Shown here: positions 33,530 through 41,879 of the stretch, in pieces
Layout of the letters: each line of letters starts with the position of its first letter
Numbering within the stretch: position 1 is the first letter of the stretch
DNA from: Erwinia sp. S63
GTDB taxonomy: Bacteria > Pseudomonadota > Gammaproteobacteria > Enterobacterales > Enterobacteriaceae
Direction of reading: 5' to 3'
DNA length: 64,000 nucleotides
Assembly: GCF_016625195.1 (NCBI RefSeq)
Contig: NZ_JACVUP010000010.1
Span: 124,001-188,000, forward strand
Notes under the pieces: generated by a model
Told to the model about the DNA's origin: nothing
What the model saw: only the letters and a program-made list of their open reading frames with translations
The model's database searches: none
Made by a program: the position numbers and the translations under genes

Positions 33530-34546
33530 ATGAACAATGAAAAGAAAGCATTGAAGATCAACAGACGGACTTTTATTGCTGGCTCGTTAGCCAGCCTGGC
33601 CGTCATGGCAGCACCAACAAAATTACTCGCAGCGTCCAGCACACCGCTTTCTGCCCGGATGGATTTCGCCCCCTGGGGAGTTCAGGCGGCCATGTATCTG
33701 GCGCAGAGTAAAGGTTGGTTCACTGCGGCAGGTTTAAACGTCGATATTCAGGATGGGCGGGGTTCAGGTAATACCCTGCAATTGGTGAATGCCGGCCAGG
33801 TGGACGTGGGTCAGGTGCAACTGGGGCTTGTCCCGCAGGCGATCGTCAAAAGTGCCAAAGTCCGTGCCTTTGCGGGGTTTGGCCGTGCAACCGATCTAGC
33901 GGCCATCGTAGACGTCAACTCAACCTTCCAGAAAGTGGCCGATTTGAAAGGCAAACGCATTGTCTGTTTTGCGGGCAGTCCCTGGGCACCTTTTATTGAC
34001 TTTTGGCTGGCACAGGGTGGGCTCGATCGTACCTCTGTCGAACTCATGATGGTTGATGCAACTGCGTTATGGAGCACCTACACCACGGGTCGTGCGGATG
34101 CCATTCTTTCTACAGGCCCCTCAATCATTCCCCCTGCACAAACGGTACGCCCCTCCCGCGCCATCCTTGCCAGTGATGCGGGTGTGAACTTCCCCAGCTA
34201 CGGTTTGATTGCCAGTGATGCGACGGTAGCAACGCGCGGTGAAGCCCTTACCGCACTGGTTAAAACGCAGCAACAAGCCTGGCAGTATCTGAAAGAGGGC
34301 CACGCCGAAGAAGGTGCTGATGCCATGATCCAGCTGCGGCCGAATGCCAAATTGGTTAAAGAGGTGCTGGTGCGTCAGATACAAATGACTATCGACACAT
34401 TCAACACTCCCGCAACGGCTGGCAAACCGATTGGCTGGCAAACAGAGAGCGACTGGCAAGCGGCACTGCAAACGATGAAAAAGGCCAATGCGCTCACTCG
34501 AGACGTGGCGCTTTCCGACATTTTCACCAACCAGTTCATCGTTTGA
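33530..34546 (+). CDS. NMT1/THI5-like (SsuA/TauA type) ABC substrate-binding protein with Tat signal
   Basis: 338 residues from the ATG at 33530 (a GTG at 33515 is also in frame). The N-terminus has a twin-arginine motif, INRRTFIAGSLASLAVMAAP, cut near LLAASS. The mature part resembles NMT1-type binding proteins used for nitrile, taurine, thiamine precursor or pyrimidine/hydantoin import: DFAPWGVQAAMYLAQSKGWFTAAGL, VDVGQVQLGLVPQAIVKSAKVRAFAGFG and ADLKGKRIVCFAGSPWAPF. First gene of a transporter operon directly upstream of hyuA/hyuB, so its ligand is probably the HyuAB substrate. Confidence 0.88.
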   Translation: MNNEKKALKINRRTFIAGSLASLAVMAAPTKLLAASSTPLSARMDFAPWGVQAAMYLAQSKGWFTAAGLNVDIQDGRGSGNTLQLVNAGQVDVGQVQLGLVPQAIVKSAKVRAFAGFGRATDLAAIVDVNSTFQKVADLKGKRIVCFAGSPWAPFIDFWLAQGGLDRTSVELMMVDATALWSTYTTGRADAILSTGPSIIPPAQTVRPSRAILASDAGVNFPSYGLIASDATVATRGEALTALVKTQQQAWQYLKEGHAEEGADAMIQLRPNAKLVKEVLVRQIQMTIDTFNTPATAGKPIGWQTESDWQAALQTMKKANALTRDVALSDIFTNQFIV

Positions 34547-34555
34547 GGCGAGGCC

Positions 34556-35332
34556 ATGAGTGAACAATACATTCGTGTTGACGCCGTAGATAAACGTTAC
34601 GGCACTGAAAACACAGAACCGGTGCTGAAAGGGATAAATCTGTCAATCCGCAAAGGCGAATTCATCAGTATTCTTGGCCCCAGTGGCTGCGGAAAAAGTA
34701 CGCTACTGAAGTGTATCGCGGGCCTGGAAGAGGTATCCGTCGGGGCTATTCACACGCGAGGCAAGATTATTCAGGGACCGCCGTCAGGACTGGGTATGGT
34801 CTTTCAACGCGATATGCTGCTGGACTGGCGTACGATCCTGGAAAACGTGTTATTCACTGCTGAATTGCAGAAAAAGGTTACCCCCGCCATGCGGGCTCGA
34901 GCCAGTGAGCAGCTTGCCCGTTTCGGCCTGGCCGGATATGAAAATAATCGCCCCTGGGAACTGTCTGGCGGCATGCGCCAGCGTGCATCAATTTGCCGCG
35001 CTCTGCTCACCGATCCCGACATCCTCCTGATGGATGAGCCCTTCGGAGCACTGGACGCCATGACACGCGACGATCTCAACGTTGAAGTGGCGCGTATCTG
35101 GCAAGAGACGCATAAAACGATTGTGTTCATCACTCACAGCATTAGCGAAGCCGTATTCCTCTCTGACAGGGTGATCATTCTTGACCGCCACCCCGGGCGA
35201 ATTGTGGAAGAGCTGGCAATAGACTTGCCGCGACCGCGTCATTTAGCCGTGCGTGAAACACCGGAGTTTGGCCGTTACAGCGCCCATATCCGTCAGGTAT
35301 TCATGAAGTTAGGGATCGTCAAAGATGCGTAA
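34556..35332 (+). CDS. ABC transporter ATP-binding protein (SsuB/TauB type)
   Basis: 258 residues. Walker A GPSGCGKST (about 41-49), Q-loop MVFQRDMLLDWRT, signature ELSGGMRQRASICRALL, Walker B ILLMDEPFGALDAMTR and switch His in VFITHSISEAVFLSDRV. The C-terminus PRPRHLAVRETPEFGRYSAHIRQV is typical of the nitrate/sulfonate/taurine subfamily. It overlaps the permease gene by 8 bp. Confidence 0.93.
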   Translation: MSEQYIRVDAVDKRYGTENTEPVLKGINLSIRKGEFISILGPSGCGKSTLLKCIAGLEEVSVGAIHTRGKIIQGPPSGLGMVFQRDMLLDWRTILENVLFTAELQKKVTPAMRARASEQLARFGLAGYENNRPWELSGGMRQRASICRALLTDPDILLMDEPFGALDAMTRDDLNVEVARIWQETHKTIVFITHSISEAVFLSDRVIILDRHPGRIVEELAIDLPRPRHLAVRETPEFGRYSAHIRQVFMKLGIVKDA

Positions 35333-36098
35333 AACATCGAATATTTTTAGCCGCTTTCTGCCCGTTACGCTCACGCTGCTGATCGCGGTTCTCCTGTGGG
35401 AAGGTGCGGTCAGAGGCTTCCAAATCTCCCCTATTCTGCTGCCAGCGCCGACTGCGGTGTGGCATGAATTTTGGCGTATGCCGGGCTGGTATCTGCATAA
35501 CGCCGGTATCACCTTGCTGATCACCTTTATCGGATTCCTGCTTGCCGTGCTGTTTGGCGTGATGCTGGCGGTAATCATTGTCTCGTCGAAGAGAATCGAG
35601 CGACCGATATTTTCATTGTTGGTGGCCCTGAACTCTATTCCGAAGGTGGCACTGGCTCCCTTGTTTGTGGTGTGGATGGGCACGGGCCCCGAACCCAAAA
35701 TTGCCATTGCCATCATGCTCGCTATTTTCGCCATCGTGATTGATACGGTACTCGGCCTGCGGTCGGTCGATCCTGACATGATCAATCTGGCGAAAGTCAG
35801 TAAGGCGTCACGTTGGCAGATCCTCACCAAAATTCGCCTGCCTTGTGCGTTGCCAAGCATGTTCGCGGGATTAAAAGTCGCGATGTCTCTGGCGCTGATA
35901 GGCACCATCATTGGTGAGTTTGTCGGAAGTTCCTCCGGATTGGGCTACGCGATCCTCACCGCACAGGGCCAGTTCGATACACCCAGTTTGTTTGTCAGTT
36001 TAGTGTTGCTAATCGCCATGGGCTGCATCTTATTCAGCCTGATGGAACGCCTGGAACGTATCGCCATCCCCTGGCATACCTCCGTGCGCTCTCACTAA
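35325..36098 (+). CDS. ABC transporter permease (SsuC/TauC type)
   Basis: 257 residues, about six membrane helices. BPD_transp_1 coupling loop: TVLGLRSVDPDMINLAKVSKASRWQILTKIRLPCALPSMFAGLKVAMSLALIGTIIGEFVG. It completes the importer with the preceding two genes and overlaps the ATPase gene by 8 bp. A 100-bp gap containing a strong palindrome separates it from hyuA. Confidence 0.93.
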   Translation: MRKTSNIFSRFLPVTLTLLIAVLLWEGAVRGFQISPILLPAPTAVWHEFWRMPGWYLHNAGITLLITFIGFLLAVLFGVMLAVIIVSSKRIERPIFSLLVALNSIPKVALAPLFVVWMGTGPEPKIAIAIMLAIFAIVIDTVLGLRSVDPDMINLAKVSKASRWQILTKIRLPCALPSMFAGLKVAMSLALIGTIIGEFVGSSSGLGYAILTAQGQFDTPSLFVSLVLLIAMGCILFSLMERLERIAIPWHTSVRSH

Positions 36099-36122
36099 AC
36101 ACCACGTTTGTTATCAGTAAAT

Positions 36123-36145
36123 TGCCACCTGCTCAGCAGGTGGCA
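36123..36145. promoter_or_regulatory. 23-bp palindrome between permease and hyuA
   Basis: TGCCACCTGCT and AGCAGGTGGCA are perfect arms around one C. It may be an operator or an mRNA-processing hairpin. A run of seven T starts 16 bp later, too far for a standard terminator. Confidence 0.5.
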
Positions 36146-36198
36146 CGGGATAGTCATACCTTTTTTTCGAGTTCGCGCTACGGCGCAGGAGGCTACAA

Positions 36199-38271
36199 AT
36201 GAATACAGCACGCATCGGCGTGGATATCGGCGGGACCTTCACAGACCTGGTTCTGTTTGGCGATAACGGCGAAACCTTCTTTACCAAAGTCCCTTCGACG
36301 CCGGCAAAACCGGAACAGGCGGTACTGACCGGGATTAAACGCATCACAGATACAGCGGGCCTGGATGTCAGCAAAGTCACTGAAGTGGTACACGGCACCA
36401 CGGTGGGTTCCAACACTCTGTTGCAGAAGGTGGGCGCAAAAACCGGTCTGATCACCACCAAAGGTTTCCGCGACGTGCTGGAAATTGGTCGCGTGCGCAC
36501 CCCTACTATGTTTGACCTGAGCTGGGAAAAAGCGGTGCCGCTGATCGCCCGTCGTTACCGTCTGGAAGTGAACGAACGATCCACGGCTGATGGTCGCATC
36601 CTGAAGCCTTTAGATGAAAATGAGATCATTAAAATTGGCGAATTTTTCACCCGTGAAGGCGTGGAATCCGTAGCCATCTGTTTCCTGAACTCCTATCGCA
36701 ACCCGGAAAACGAACAGCGCGCGCTGGAGTTGATGCACAAGCATTTCCCGAACATCTATGTGACCGCGTCGGTGTCCGTGCTGCCGGAAATCCGTGAGTA
36801 TGAGCGCACCTCAACCACCGCCGTCAATGCCTATGTACTGCCATCACTGCGTGCTTACTTTGCCCGTCTGGAAAGTGGGCTGAAGGAGATTGGCGTCTCT
36901 GCCCCACTGCTGATCAGCAACTCCAATGGCGGCCTTTCGAGTGCAGAAATGGCGCAGGAGAAACCCGTATTCTTTATTTCATCAGGTCGCTCAGCAGGTG
37001 TTGTCGGGGCCGGCCGCCTTGGCGAAGCGATGGGTGAAAAAGATCTGGTGGTGTTTGACATGGGCGGCACCACGGCTTCGGCCTCATTGATCCACAAAGG
37101 TGAGCTGGCACGTGCAAATGAGTACGAATTCCGTGCCGGCATTTCTACCCCAAGCCGCTTCATCAAAGCAGGCGGTTATCTGATGCGTGTGCCGACCGTT
37201 GACGTGGCCGAAGTCGGCAGCGGCGCGGGTTCGATTGCGCGAATCGATGAAGGCGGCCTGATGCATGTGGGTCCACTGTCGGCGGGGGCGGATCCGGGCC
37301 CGGTTTGTTACGGCATTGGTGGTCATTCACCGACCGTAACGGACGCCAACGTGGTGCTGGGTTTCCTGCCGGCTTCTCTGGCGGGCGGAACAATGGATTT
37401 GGATGTTGAGGGTGCACGCGCAGCGATTAAACGTGACCTGGCTGATCCGCTCAAACTCAGCATTGAAGATGCGGCATTTGGGATTCGTGAAGTCGCCAAC
37501 ATCAATATGGCGCGTACCATCAAAGCGGTCACGGTCGAGCGCGGTGTTGACCCACGTCACTTCACCCTGCTGGCCTTTGGTGGCTCAGGCCCGGTGCACG
37601 CCTGTGACCTCGCGCGTACCTTAGGGATTCGCCGGGTGATCTTCCCGAAATCGCCGGGTGTGTTTACCGCGACCGGCATGTTAGCGGCCAAAGTTGAACG
37701 TTACTTCCTGCGTCCGCTGAATGGTTTCCTCGATCAACTTCCGGTTGAGCAGGTTAACCAGCTGCTGGGCGACATGCGCAGTGAAGCCGTCACCCTGCTG
37801 GCAGAAGAAGGCTATAAAGAGAGCCAGATTGATTTCAATTTTGAGGCCGACCTGCGCTTCAAAGGCCAGGATTTTGAGCTGCCCATCGCCCTGCCAGAAA
37901 ACGTCACTGAAGCTCACCGAGAATCTCTGCGTGCCGCCTTCCGCGACGCGTATAAAGCGATTTATGGCTATGCCTCAGAAGACAGCGTGGAGATCGTCAA
38001 CATCCGCCTCAACGCCAGCGGCAACAGCGGAAACCGACTGAAATTCGTGGCCCAGCGCCCGGAGCCATCCGATGCGCAACCGGCAACGCGCAAGATCTAC
38101 TTCTCACGTGATGACCAGTGGCTGGATACCCCGATTTATGAGCGCAGCACATTCCAGGGGGGCGTCGCCGGCCCGCTGATTATTCAGAGCCCGGACACCA
38201 CTATCGTGATCCCACCACGCGCCCAGGCAGACCTCGATGCCTTCGGTAACGTTGTCGCTACTCTCGCTTAA
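36199..38271 (+). CDS. Hydantoinase/oxoprolinase subunit A (HyuA-like, ATP-dependent)
   Basis: 690 residues behind a strong AGGAGG site. N-terminal sugar-kinase-like domain RIGVDIGGTFTDLVLF, then GTTVGSNTLLQK, and the central FDMGGTTASASLI and GSGAGSIARIDEGGLMHVGPLSAGADPGPVCYG, all typical of HyuA/5-oxoprolinase alpha/acetone carboxylase beta. It opens a lactam, hydantoin or related ring (or carboxylates a ketone) using ATP, acting with the B subunit encoded 21 bp downstream. The neighbouring importer probably delivers the substrate. The exact substrate cannot be told from sequence. Confidence 0.92.
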   Translation: MNTARIGVDIGGTFTDLVLFGDNGETFFTKVPSTPAKPEQAVLTGIKRITDTAGLDVSKVTEVVHGTTVGSNTLLQKVGAKTGLITTKGFRDVLEIGRVRTPTMFDLSWEKAVPLIARRYRLEVNERSTADGRILKPLDENEIIKIGEFFTREGVESVAICFLNSYRNPENEQRALELMHKHFPNIYVTASVSVLPEIREYERTSTTAVNAYVLPSLRAYFARLESGLKEIGVSAPLLISNSNGGLSSAEMAQEKPVFFISSGRSAGVVGAGRLGEAMGEKDLVVFDMGGTTASASLIHKGELARANEYEFRAGISTPSRFIKAGGYLMRVPTVDVAEVGSGAGSIARIDEGGLMHVGPLSAGADPGPVCYGIGGHSPTVTDANVVLGFLPASLAGGTMDLDVEGARAAIKRDLADPLKLSIEDAAFGIREVANINMARTIKAVTVERGVDPRHFTLLAFGGSGPVHACDLARTLGIRRVIFPKSPGVFTATGMLAAKVERYFLRPLNGFLDQLPVEQVNQLLGDMRSEAVTLLAEEGYKESQIDFNFEADLRFKGQDFELPIALPENVTEAHRESLRAAFRDAYKAIYGYASEDSVEIVNIRLNASGNSGNRLKFVAQRPEPSDAQPATRKIYFSRDDQWLDTPIYERSTFQGGVAGPLIIQSPDTTIVIPPRAQADLDAFGNVVATLA

Positions 38272-38292
38272 GACTTTGTAAGGATAAGACTC

Positions 38293-40020
38293 ATGGCTCA
38301 GAAAAATCACGATCCGATTACCTTTGCCGTTATTAAAAACGCACTGGATACCATCGTAGATGACATGGCGTTTGCCGTCATGCGTACCGCACGTTCACCG
38401 ATTGTGCGCGATGTACTGGATTACTCCGTGACCCTGTGTGACAAACAAGGGCGCATTCTCTCCCAGGCGAAAACCGTGGCGCTGCACCTCGGTGCGGTAC
38501 CGGATGCGATGGAGGTGATCATCAATAACTACTCGGAGGATTTAGCGCCGGGCGATGTGATCATCTTCAACGACCCTTATGAAGGCGGCATGCACCTGCC
38601 GGACATTTTCATGATCCGCCCTATCTTCTACCAGGACAGCCTGCGCGGCTATTCGGTGGTGATTGCACACCACTGCGATGTCGGTGGCCGTGTTCCCGGC
38701 TCCAACGCGGCAGACTCCACCGAGATTTTCCAGGAAGGCCTGCGCATTTCCCCGATGAAGCTCTACACCAAAGGCGTGCTCAACGATACGCTGATGCGCA
38801 TCATCACTAAAAACGTCCGTCTGCCCGAACTGGTGGTAGGCGACCTGGAAGCACAGTTCGCCACCTGTAACCTCGGCGAACGCGAGCTGCTGCGCCTGAT
38901 TGAGAGCTATGGTGCTGATGAGCTGGACGGCTATTTCGATGCGCTGATTGACTACGGTGAACAGCTGACCCGCGCCGCCATTAAAGCGTGGCCAGACGGT
39001 GATTACCACTTTGAAGATTTCATCGACGGTGATGGTTTCACTACCGATGCCATCCCCATCCGCGTCAAGCTCACGGTAAAAGGCGATCACCTGTTTGTGG
39101 ATTTCGCCGGTTCATCCCCGCAGGTGAAAGGCGCGATCAACTCCACGCTCTCCTTCGTGAAATCAGCAACCTATCTTTCCGTGCGCTGTGCGCTCGATGA
39201 AGAAGTGCCGAACAATGCCGGGGTCTATCGCTGTATCACCATCAGCGCACCGGAAGGCTCGATTCTGAATCCGGTGATGCCGGCTGCCGTAGCAGCTCGA
39301 GCGCTGACCGGTTATCGCGTGGTGGATACCGTGCTGGGCGCGTTGTCTCAGCTGGCACCGAAAAAAGTCATGGCCGCAGGCGAAGGTGGTAACACCGTAC
39401 TGGCGTTTGGCGGTTGGGACAAAACCACCCGCGAACCGTTCGTGCTGGTCGATATGATCAACGGCGCCTGGGGTGGCCGCTGGAACAAAGATGGCGTAGA
39501 AGGCGTGACCAACCCATCACAGAACATGTCCAACCTGCCGGTGGAAACCCTTGAGCTGCGCTACCCGATGATGATGGATGAATACAGTCTGCGCCCGGAT
39601 TCCTGTGGTGCCGGTGAGTTCCGTGGCGGATTGGGACTGATTCGTCAGTATCGCCTGCTGGCTGAAGAGGCGGTATTGCAGATCCGCGCTGACCGCCATG
39701 CTCATGCACCATACGGCCTGTTTGGCGGTAAACCTGCCGCGCCTTGCGTTAACATCCTCGATCCCGAAGGTGAAAACACCGTGCTGCCGGCGAAAATCAC
39801 CCGCACCATTGGCCGCAATGTGGTGGTTCGCCACGAACAGGCGGGCGGCGGGGGTTATGGCGATCCGCTGAAGCGCTCGCTGGATCTGATTCGCGATGAC
39901 CTGAGCAACGGCAAAATCTCTGCCGAATTCGCCAGCGCGCATCATGGTGTGGTGTTCGCCACTGATGGTATCAGCATTGATGCCTCCGCCACGCTGAAGC
40001 GTCGCAGCACAGGAGTATAA
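38293..40020 (+). CDS. Hydantoinase/oxoprolinase subunit B (HyuB-like)
   Basis: 575 residues. HyuB family markers: DPITFAVIKNALDTIVDDMAFAVMRTARSPIVRDVLDYSV, GDVIIFNDPYEGGMHLPDIFMI, VVIAHHCDVGGRVPGSNAADSTEIFQEGLRI and C-terminal RHEQAGGGGYGDPLKR. His and Asp residues in the AHHCDVGG segment may bind the metal. It pairs with HyuA and is followed after 2 bp by the TIM-barrel isomerase gene, so all three are one operon. Confidence 0.92.
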   Translation: MAQKNHDPITFAVIKNALDTIVDDMAFAVMRTARSPIVRDVLDYSVTLCDKQGRILSQAKTVALHLGAVPDAMEVIINNYSEDLAPGDVIIFNDPYEGGMHLPDIFMIRPIFYQDSLRGYSVVIAHHCDVGGRVPGSNAADSTEIFQEGLRISPMKLYTKGVLNDTLMRIITKNVRLPELVVGDLEAQFATCNLGERELLRLIESYGADELDGYFDALIDYGEQLTRAAIKAWPDGDYHFEDFIDGDGFTTDAIPIRVKLTVKGDHLFVDFAGSSPQVKGAINSTLSFVKSATYLSVRCALDEEVPNNAGVYRCITISAPEGSILNPVMPAAVAARALTGYRVVDTVLGALSQLAPKKVMAAGEGGNTVLAFGGWDKTTREPFVLVDMINGAWGGRWNKDGVEGVTNPSQNMSNLPVETLELRYPMMMDEYSLRPDSCGAGEFRGGLGLIRQYRLLAEEAVLQIRADRHAHAPYGLFGGKPAAPCVNILDPEGENTVLPAKITRTIGRNVVVRHEQAGGGGYGDPLKRSLDLIRDDLSNGKISAEFASAHHGVVFATDGISIDASATLKRRSTGV

Positions 40021-40022
40021 CG

Positions 40023-40859
40023 ATGAGTCAGTTTGATTTAACCCGATTTGCCATTAACCAAATCACCACACCTAAATGGACATTGCCTGAGGCGATTGAA
40101 GGTTATGCAAAGCAAGGCGTTCACGGCATTGCTGTGTGGCGCCAGTATCTTGACGAGTACGGCATCAAGGCGACTATAAAGCATTTGCATGCTGCCGATA
40201 TGTGGGTGGCATCGTTGTGTACCAGCGCCTGGGTTAATCAAACTGATGCCGCGTCATATCGCAAAGCAATTGAAGAGAACCGAAAAATCATCGATCAGGC
40301 AGCGGCCATTGGCGCACCTAGCGTGGTAATGGTAATGGGCGGCGTTGGAATAGATAAAGATCTCTATGCACAACACCGCCGCATTCACGACGCGCTAGAA
40401 GAGCTGGCACCTTACGCGCGTTCAGCCGGCGTGAAGCTCGGTCTTGAGCCTCTGCATCCGATGTATTGCGGTGACCGCAGCGCGCTAAATCTGATTACCC
40501 AGGCCAATGATTTGATTGATGAGTTAGGCGATGAATCCTGTGCGCTGGTTCCTGATGTCTACCACTGCTGGTGGGATCCGGCATTTGAGCAGCAGCTAAA
40601 GCGTGCGGGAAAAGACCGCATCATCACCTTCCACTATTGCGACTGGCTGGTGCCCACGCGCAACCCGCGCGATCGTGGGATGGTAGGCGATGGGGTGGTG
40701 AATTTTCCTCAGATCCGCAGCTGGCTGGATGAAATCGGTTATGAAGGCCCGTTTGAACTGGAAATCTTCTCCGAGCTCGACTGGTGGCAACGTAACCATG
40801 ATGAAACGGTTCGCATCGCCATTGAGCGCTGTGGCCCATTTGTCGGCCCTCTCCTTTAA
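40023..40859 (+). CDS. Sugar phosphate isomerase/epimerase family TIM-barrel protein
   Basis: 278 residues of the AP-endonuclease-2/xylose-isomerase-like family. Probable metal ligands: Glu in KLGLEPLHP, Asp and His in LVPDVYHCWWDP, His in TFHYCDW and Glu in FELEIFSELDWW. The family includes hydroxypyruvate isomerase and tagatose epimerases. Because glycerate kinase and an enolase homologue follow, hydroxypyruvate/tartronate-semialdehyde or a related C3 compound is a possible substrate (inference). Co-transcribed with hyuAB. Confidence 0.88.
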   Translation: MSQFDLTRFAINQITTPKWTLPEAIEGYAKQGVHGIAVWRQYLDEYGIKATIKHLHAADMWVASLCTSAWVNQTDAASYRKAIEENRKIIDQAAAIGAPSVVMVMGGVGIDKDLYAQHRRIHDALEELAPYARSAGVKLGLEPLHPMYCGDRSALNLITQANDLIDELGDESCALVPDVYHCWWDPAFEQQLKRAGKDRIITFHYCDWLVPTRNPRDRGMVGDGVVNFPQIRSWLDEIGYEGPFELEIFSELDWWQRNHDETVRIAIERCGPFVGPLL

Positions 40860-40872
40860 TCGCAACCTTATA

Positions 40873-40896
40873 AGCTGGCGGTGTATACCGTCAGCT
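40873..40896 (+). terminator. Hairpin after isomerase gene
   Basis: AGCTGGCGGT and ACCGTCAGCT (one G-U pair) flank GTAT, 14 bp after the stop. There is no T-run. Probable operon end. Confidence 0.45.
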
Positions 40897-40955
40897 ATCT
40901 CCTGCCAGATCTTTGAAAGCGGCGTCTTAGCGGTTTAGAAATAATTCTTCGTGAC

Positions 40956-40984
40956 TTTACATTTGGTATTGCGCAGACTATCAA
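40956..40984 (+). promoter_or_regulatory. Promoter of the GntR gene
   Basis: TTTACA (40956-40961), 17-bp spacer, TATCAA (40979-40984). The operator at 40984-40996 begins at the last base of the -10 and would cover the transcription start. Confidence 0.45.
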
Positions 40985-40996
40985 TTGTCTGACAAT
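40984..40996. promoter_or_regulatory. GntR operator ATTGTCTGACAAT (copy 1)
   Basis: Perfect inverted repeat ATTGTC-T-GACAAT, 22 bp before the GntR start. An identical 13-mer lies at 41739-41751. Position over the start site implies autorepression. Confidence 0.75.
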
Positions 40997-41018
40997 CACC
41001 GACTATGCAGAGCGCAAG

Positions 41019-41705
41019 ATGGAAACCACAACATTCAATATCCAGAAAGTCCAAAAACGCAGCGCCGAAGTGCAGGCTGCCGACGTATTGCGTGAAGCCA
41101 TTATCAGCGGCAATATTCCACTGGGCTCACGCCTGACCGAAATTAACTCCGCAGAACAGCTGGGCGTATCACGCAGCACCATCCGCACCGCTTTCCATCA
41201 ATTAGTGCAGGAAGGTCTGATTATTCAGGTCCCCTACACGGGCTGGACGGTAATGACACTCAGTGCGCATGATGCCTGGGAACTTTATACACTGCGTTCA
41301 AGTCTGGAAGCATTAGCCGCGCGCCTGGTCGCAAAAAATATACAAGAGGGTAAGAAGGCAGAAACCACTCGGGCTTATTTAAACAAAGCATTCGACAGTT
41401 TAAAAGCCGCATGCGCAACAGGCAGTAAAAGTCAGATTGCCATTGAAGACATGAACCTGCACAAAGCCATTATTATCCTCTCAGGCCACAATCGTCTCAT
41501 CGATCAGTATTCGCGAATTCAACATCAGATTTTAATTTATATTCAGTCCAGTGATGCACTGGTAGCAGAACCGGCACTTATTATTGCTCAGCATGAACCA
41601 CTTGTAGCCGCACTATTGAGTGGTAACGTAGATGAATCGGTGAAAGCCGCCGTCGCGCATAACGAAAGCGAAGGCTCAATCCTCGTTGAGCACCTTGATA
41701 ACTAA
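41019..41705 (+). CDS. GntR family regulator (FCD type)
   Basis: 228 residues. Winged helix: SAEVQAADVLREAIISGNIPLGSRLTEINSAEQLGVSRSTIRTAFHQLVQEGLI (about 14-68). FCD domain (about 85-220) with NLHKAIIILSGHNRLIDQYSRI. It is more distant from the three other FadR-type regulators of the window. Identical operators flank its gene, one at its own promoter and one at the glycerate-kinase promoter, so it probably regulates itself and the downstream pathway. Confidence 0.93.
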   Translation: METTTFNIQKVQKRSAEVQAADVLREAIISGNIPLGSRLTEINSAEQLGVSRSTIRTAFHQLVQEGLIIQVPYTGWTVMTLSAHDAWELYTLRSSLEALAARLVAKNIQEGKKAETTRAYLNKAFDSLKAACATGSKSQIAIEDMNLHKAIIILSGHNRLIDQYSRIQHQILIYIQSSDALVAEPALIIAQHEPLVAALLSGNVDESVKAAVAHNESEGSILVEHLDN

Positions 41706-41738
41706 TTGATTAAAAAACAAAAAAATTTATCTTTGTAT

Positions 41739-41751
41739 ATTGTCTGACAAT
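41739..41751. promoter_or_regulatory. GntR operator ATTGTCTGACAAT (copy 2)
   Basis: Identical to the site at 40984-40996. It lies 3 bp upstream of a near-consensus -35 box, so a bound regulator would contact RNA polymerase at the glycerate-kinase promoter. Confidence 0.75.
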
Positions 41752-41754
41752 CGA

Positions 41755-41784
41755 TTGACACCCTGTCGAGCGCGATCATATAGT
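41755..41784 (+). promoter_or_regulatory. Sigma-70 promoter of the glycerate kinase operon
   Basis: TTGACA (41755-41760), 18-bp spacer and TATAGT (41779-41784): consensus -35 and a 5/6 -10. The start of the kinase gene lies about 95 bp downstream. Confidence 0.7.
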
Positions 41785-41879
41785 GATCCCACATTGAGCG
41801 TCGGGATCGGGTCGTCAACTGAAAACGCGCTTTCGGAATTAATCATCATTCGTATTAATTGAACCGACAGGCCATTAAG

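Noticed and set aside
38542..39090. Minus-strand frame opposite hyuB
   Set aside because: Antisense to a clear HyuB protein; composition is that of a shadow frame.
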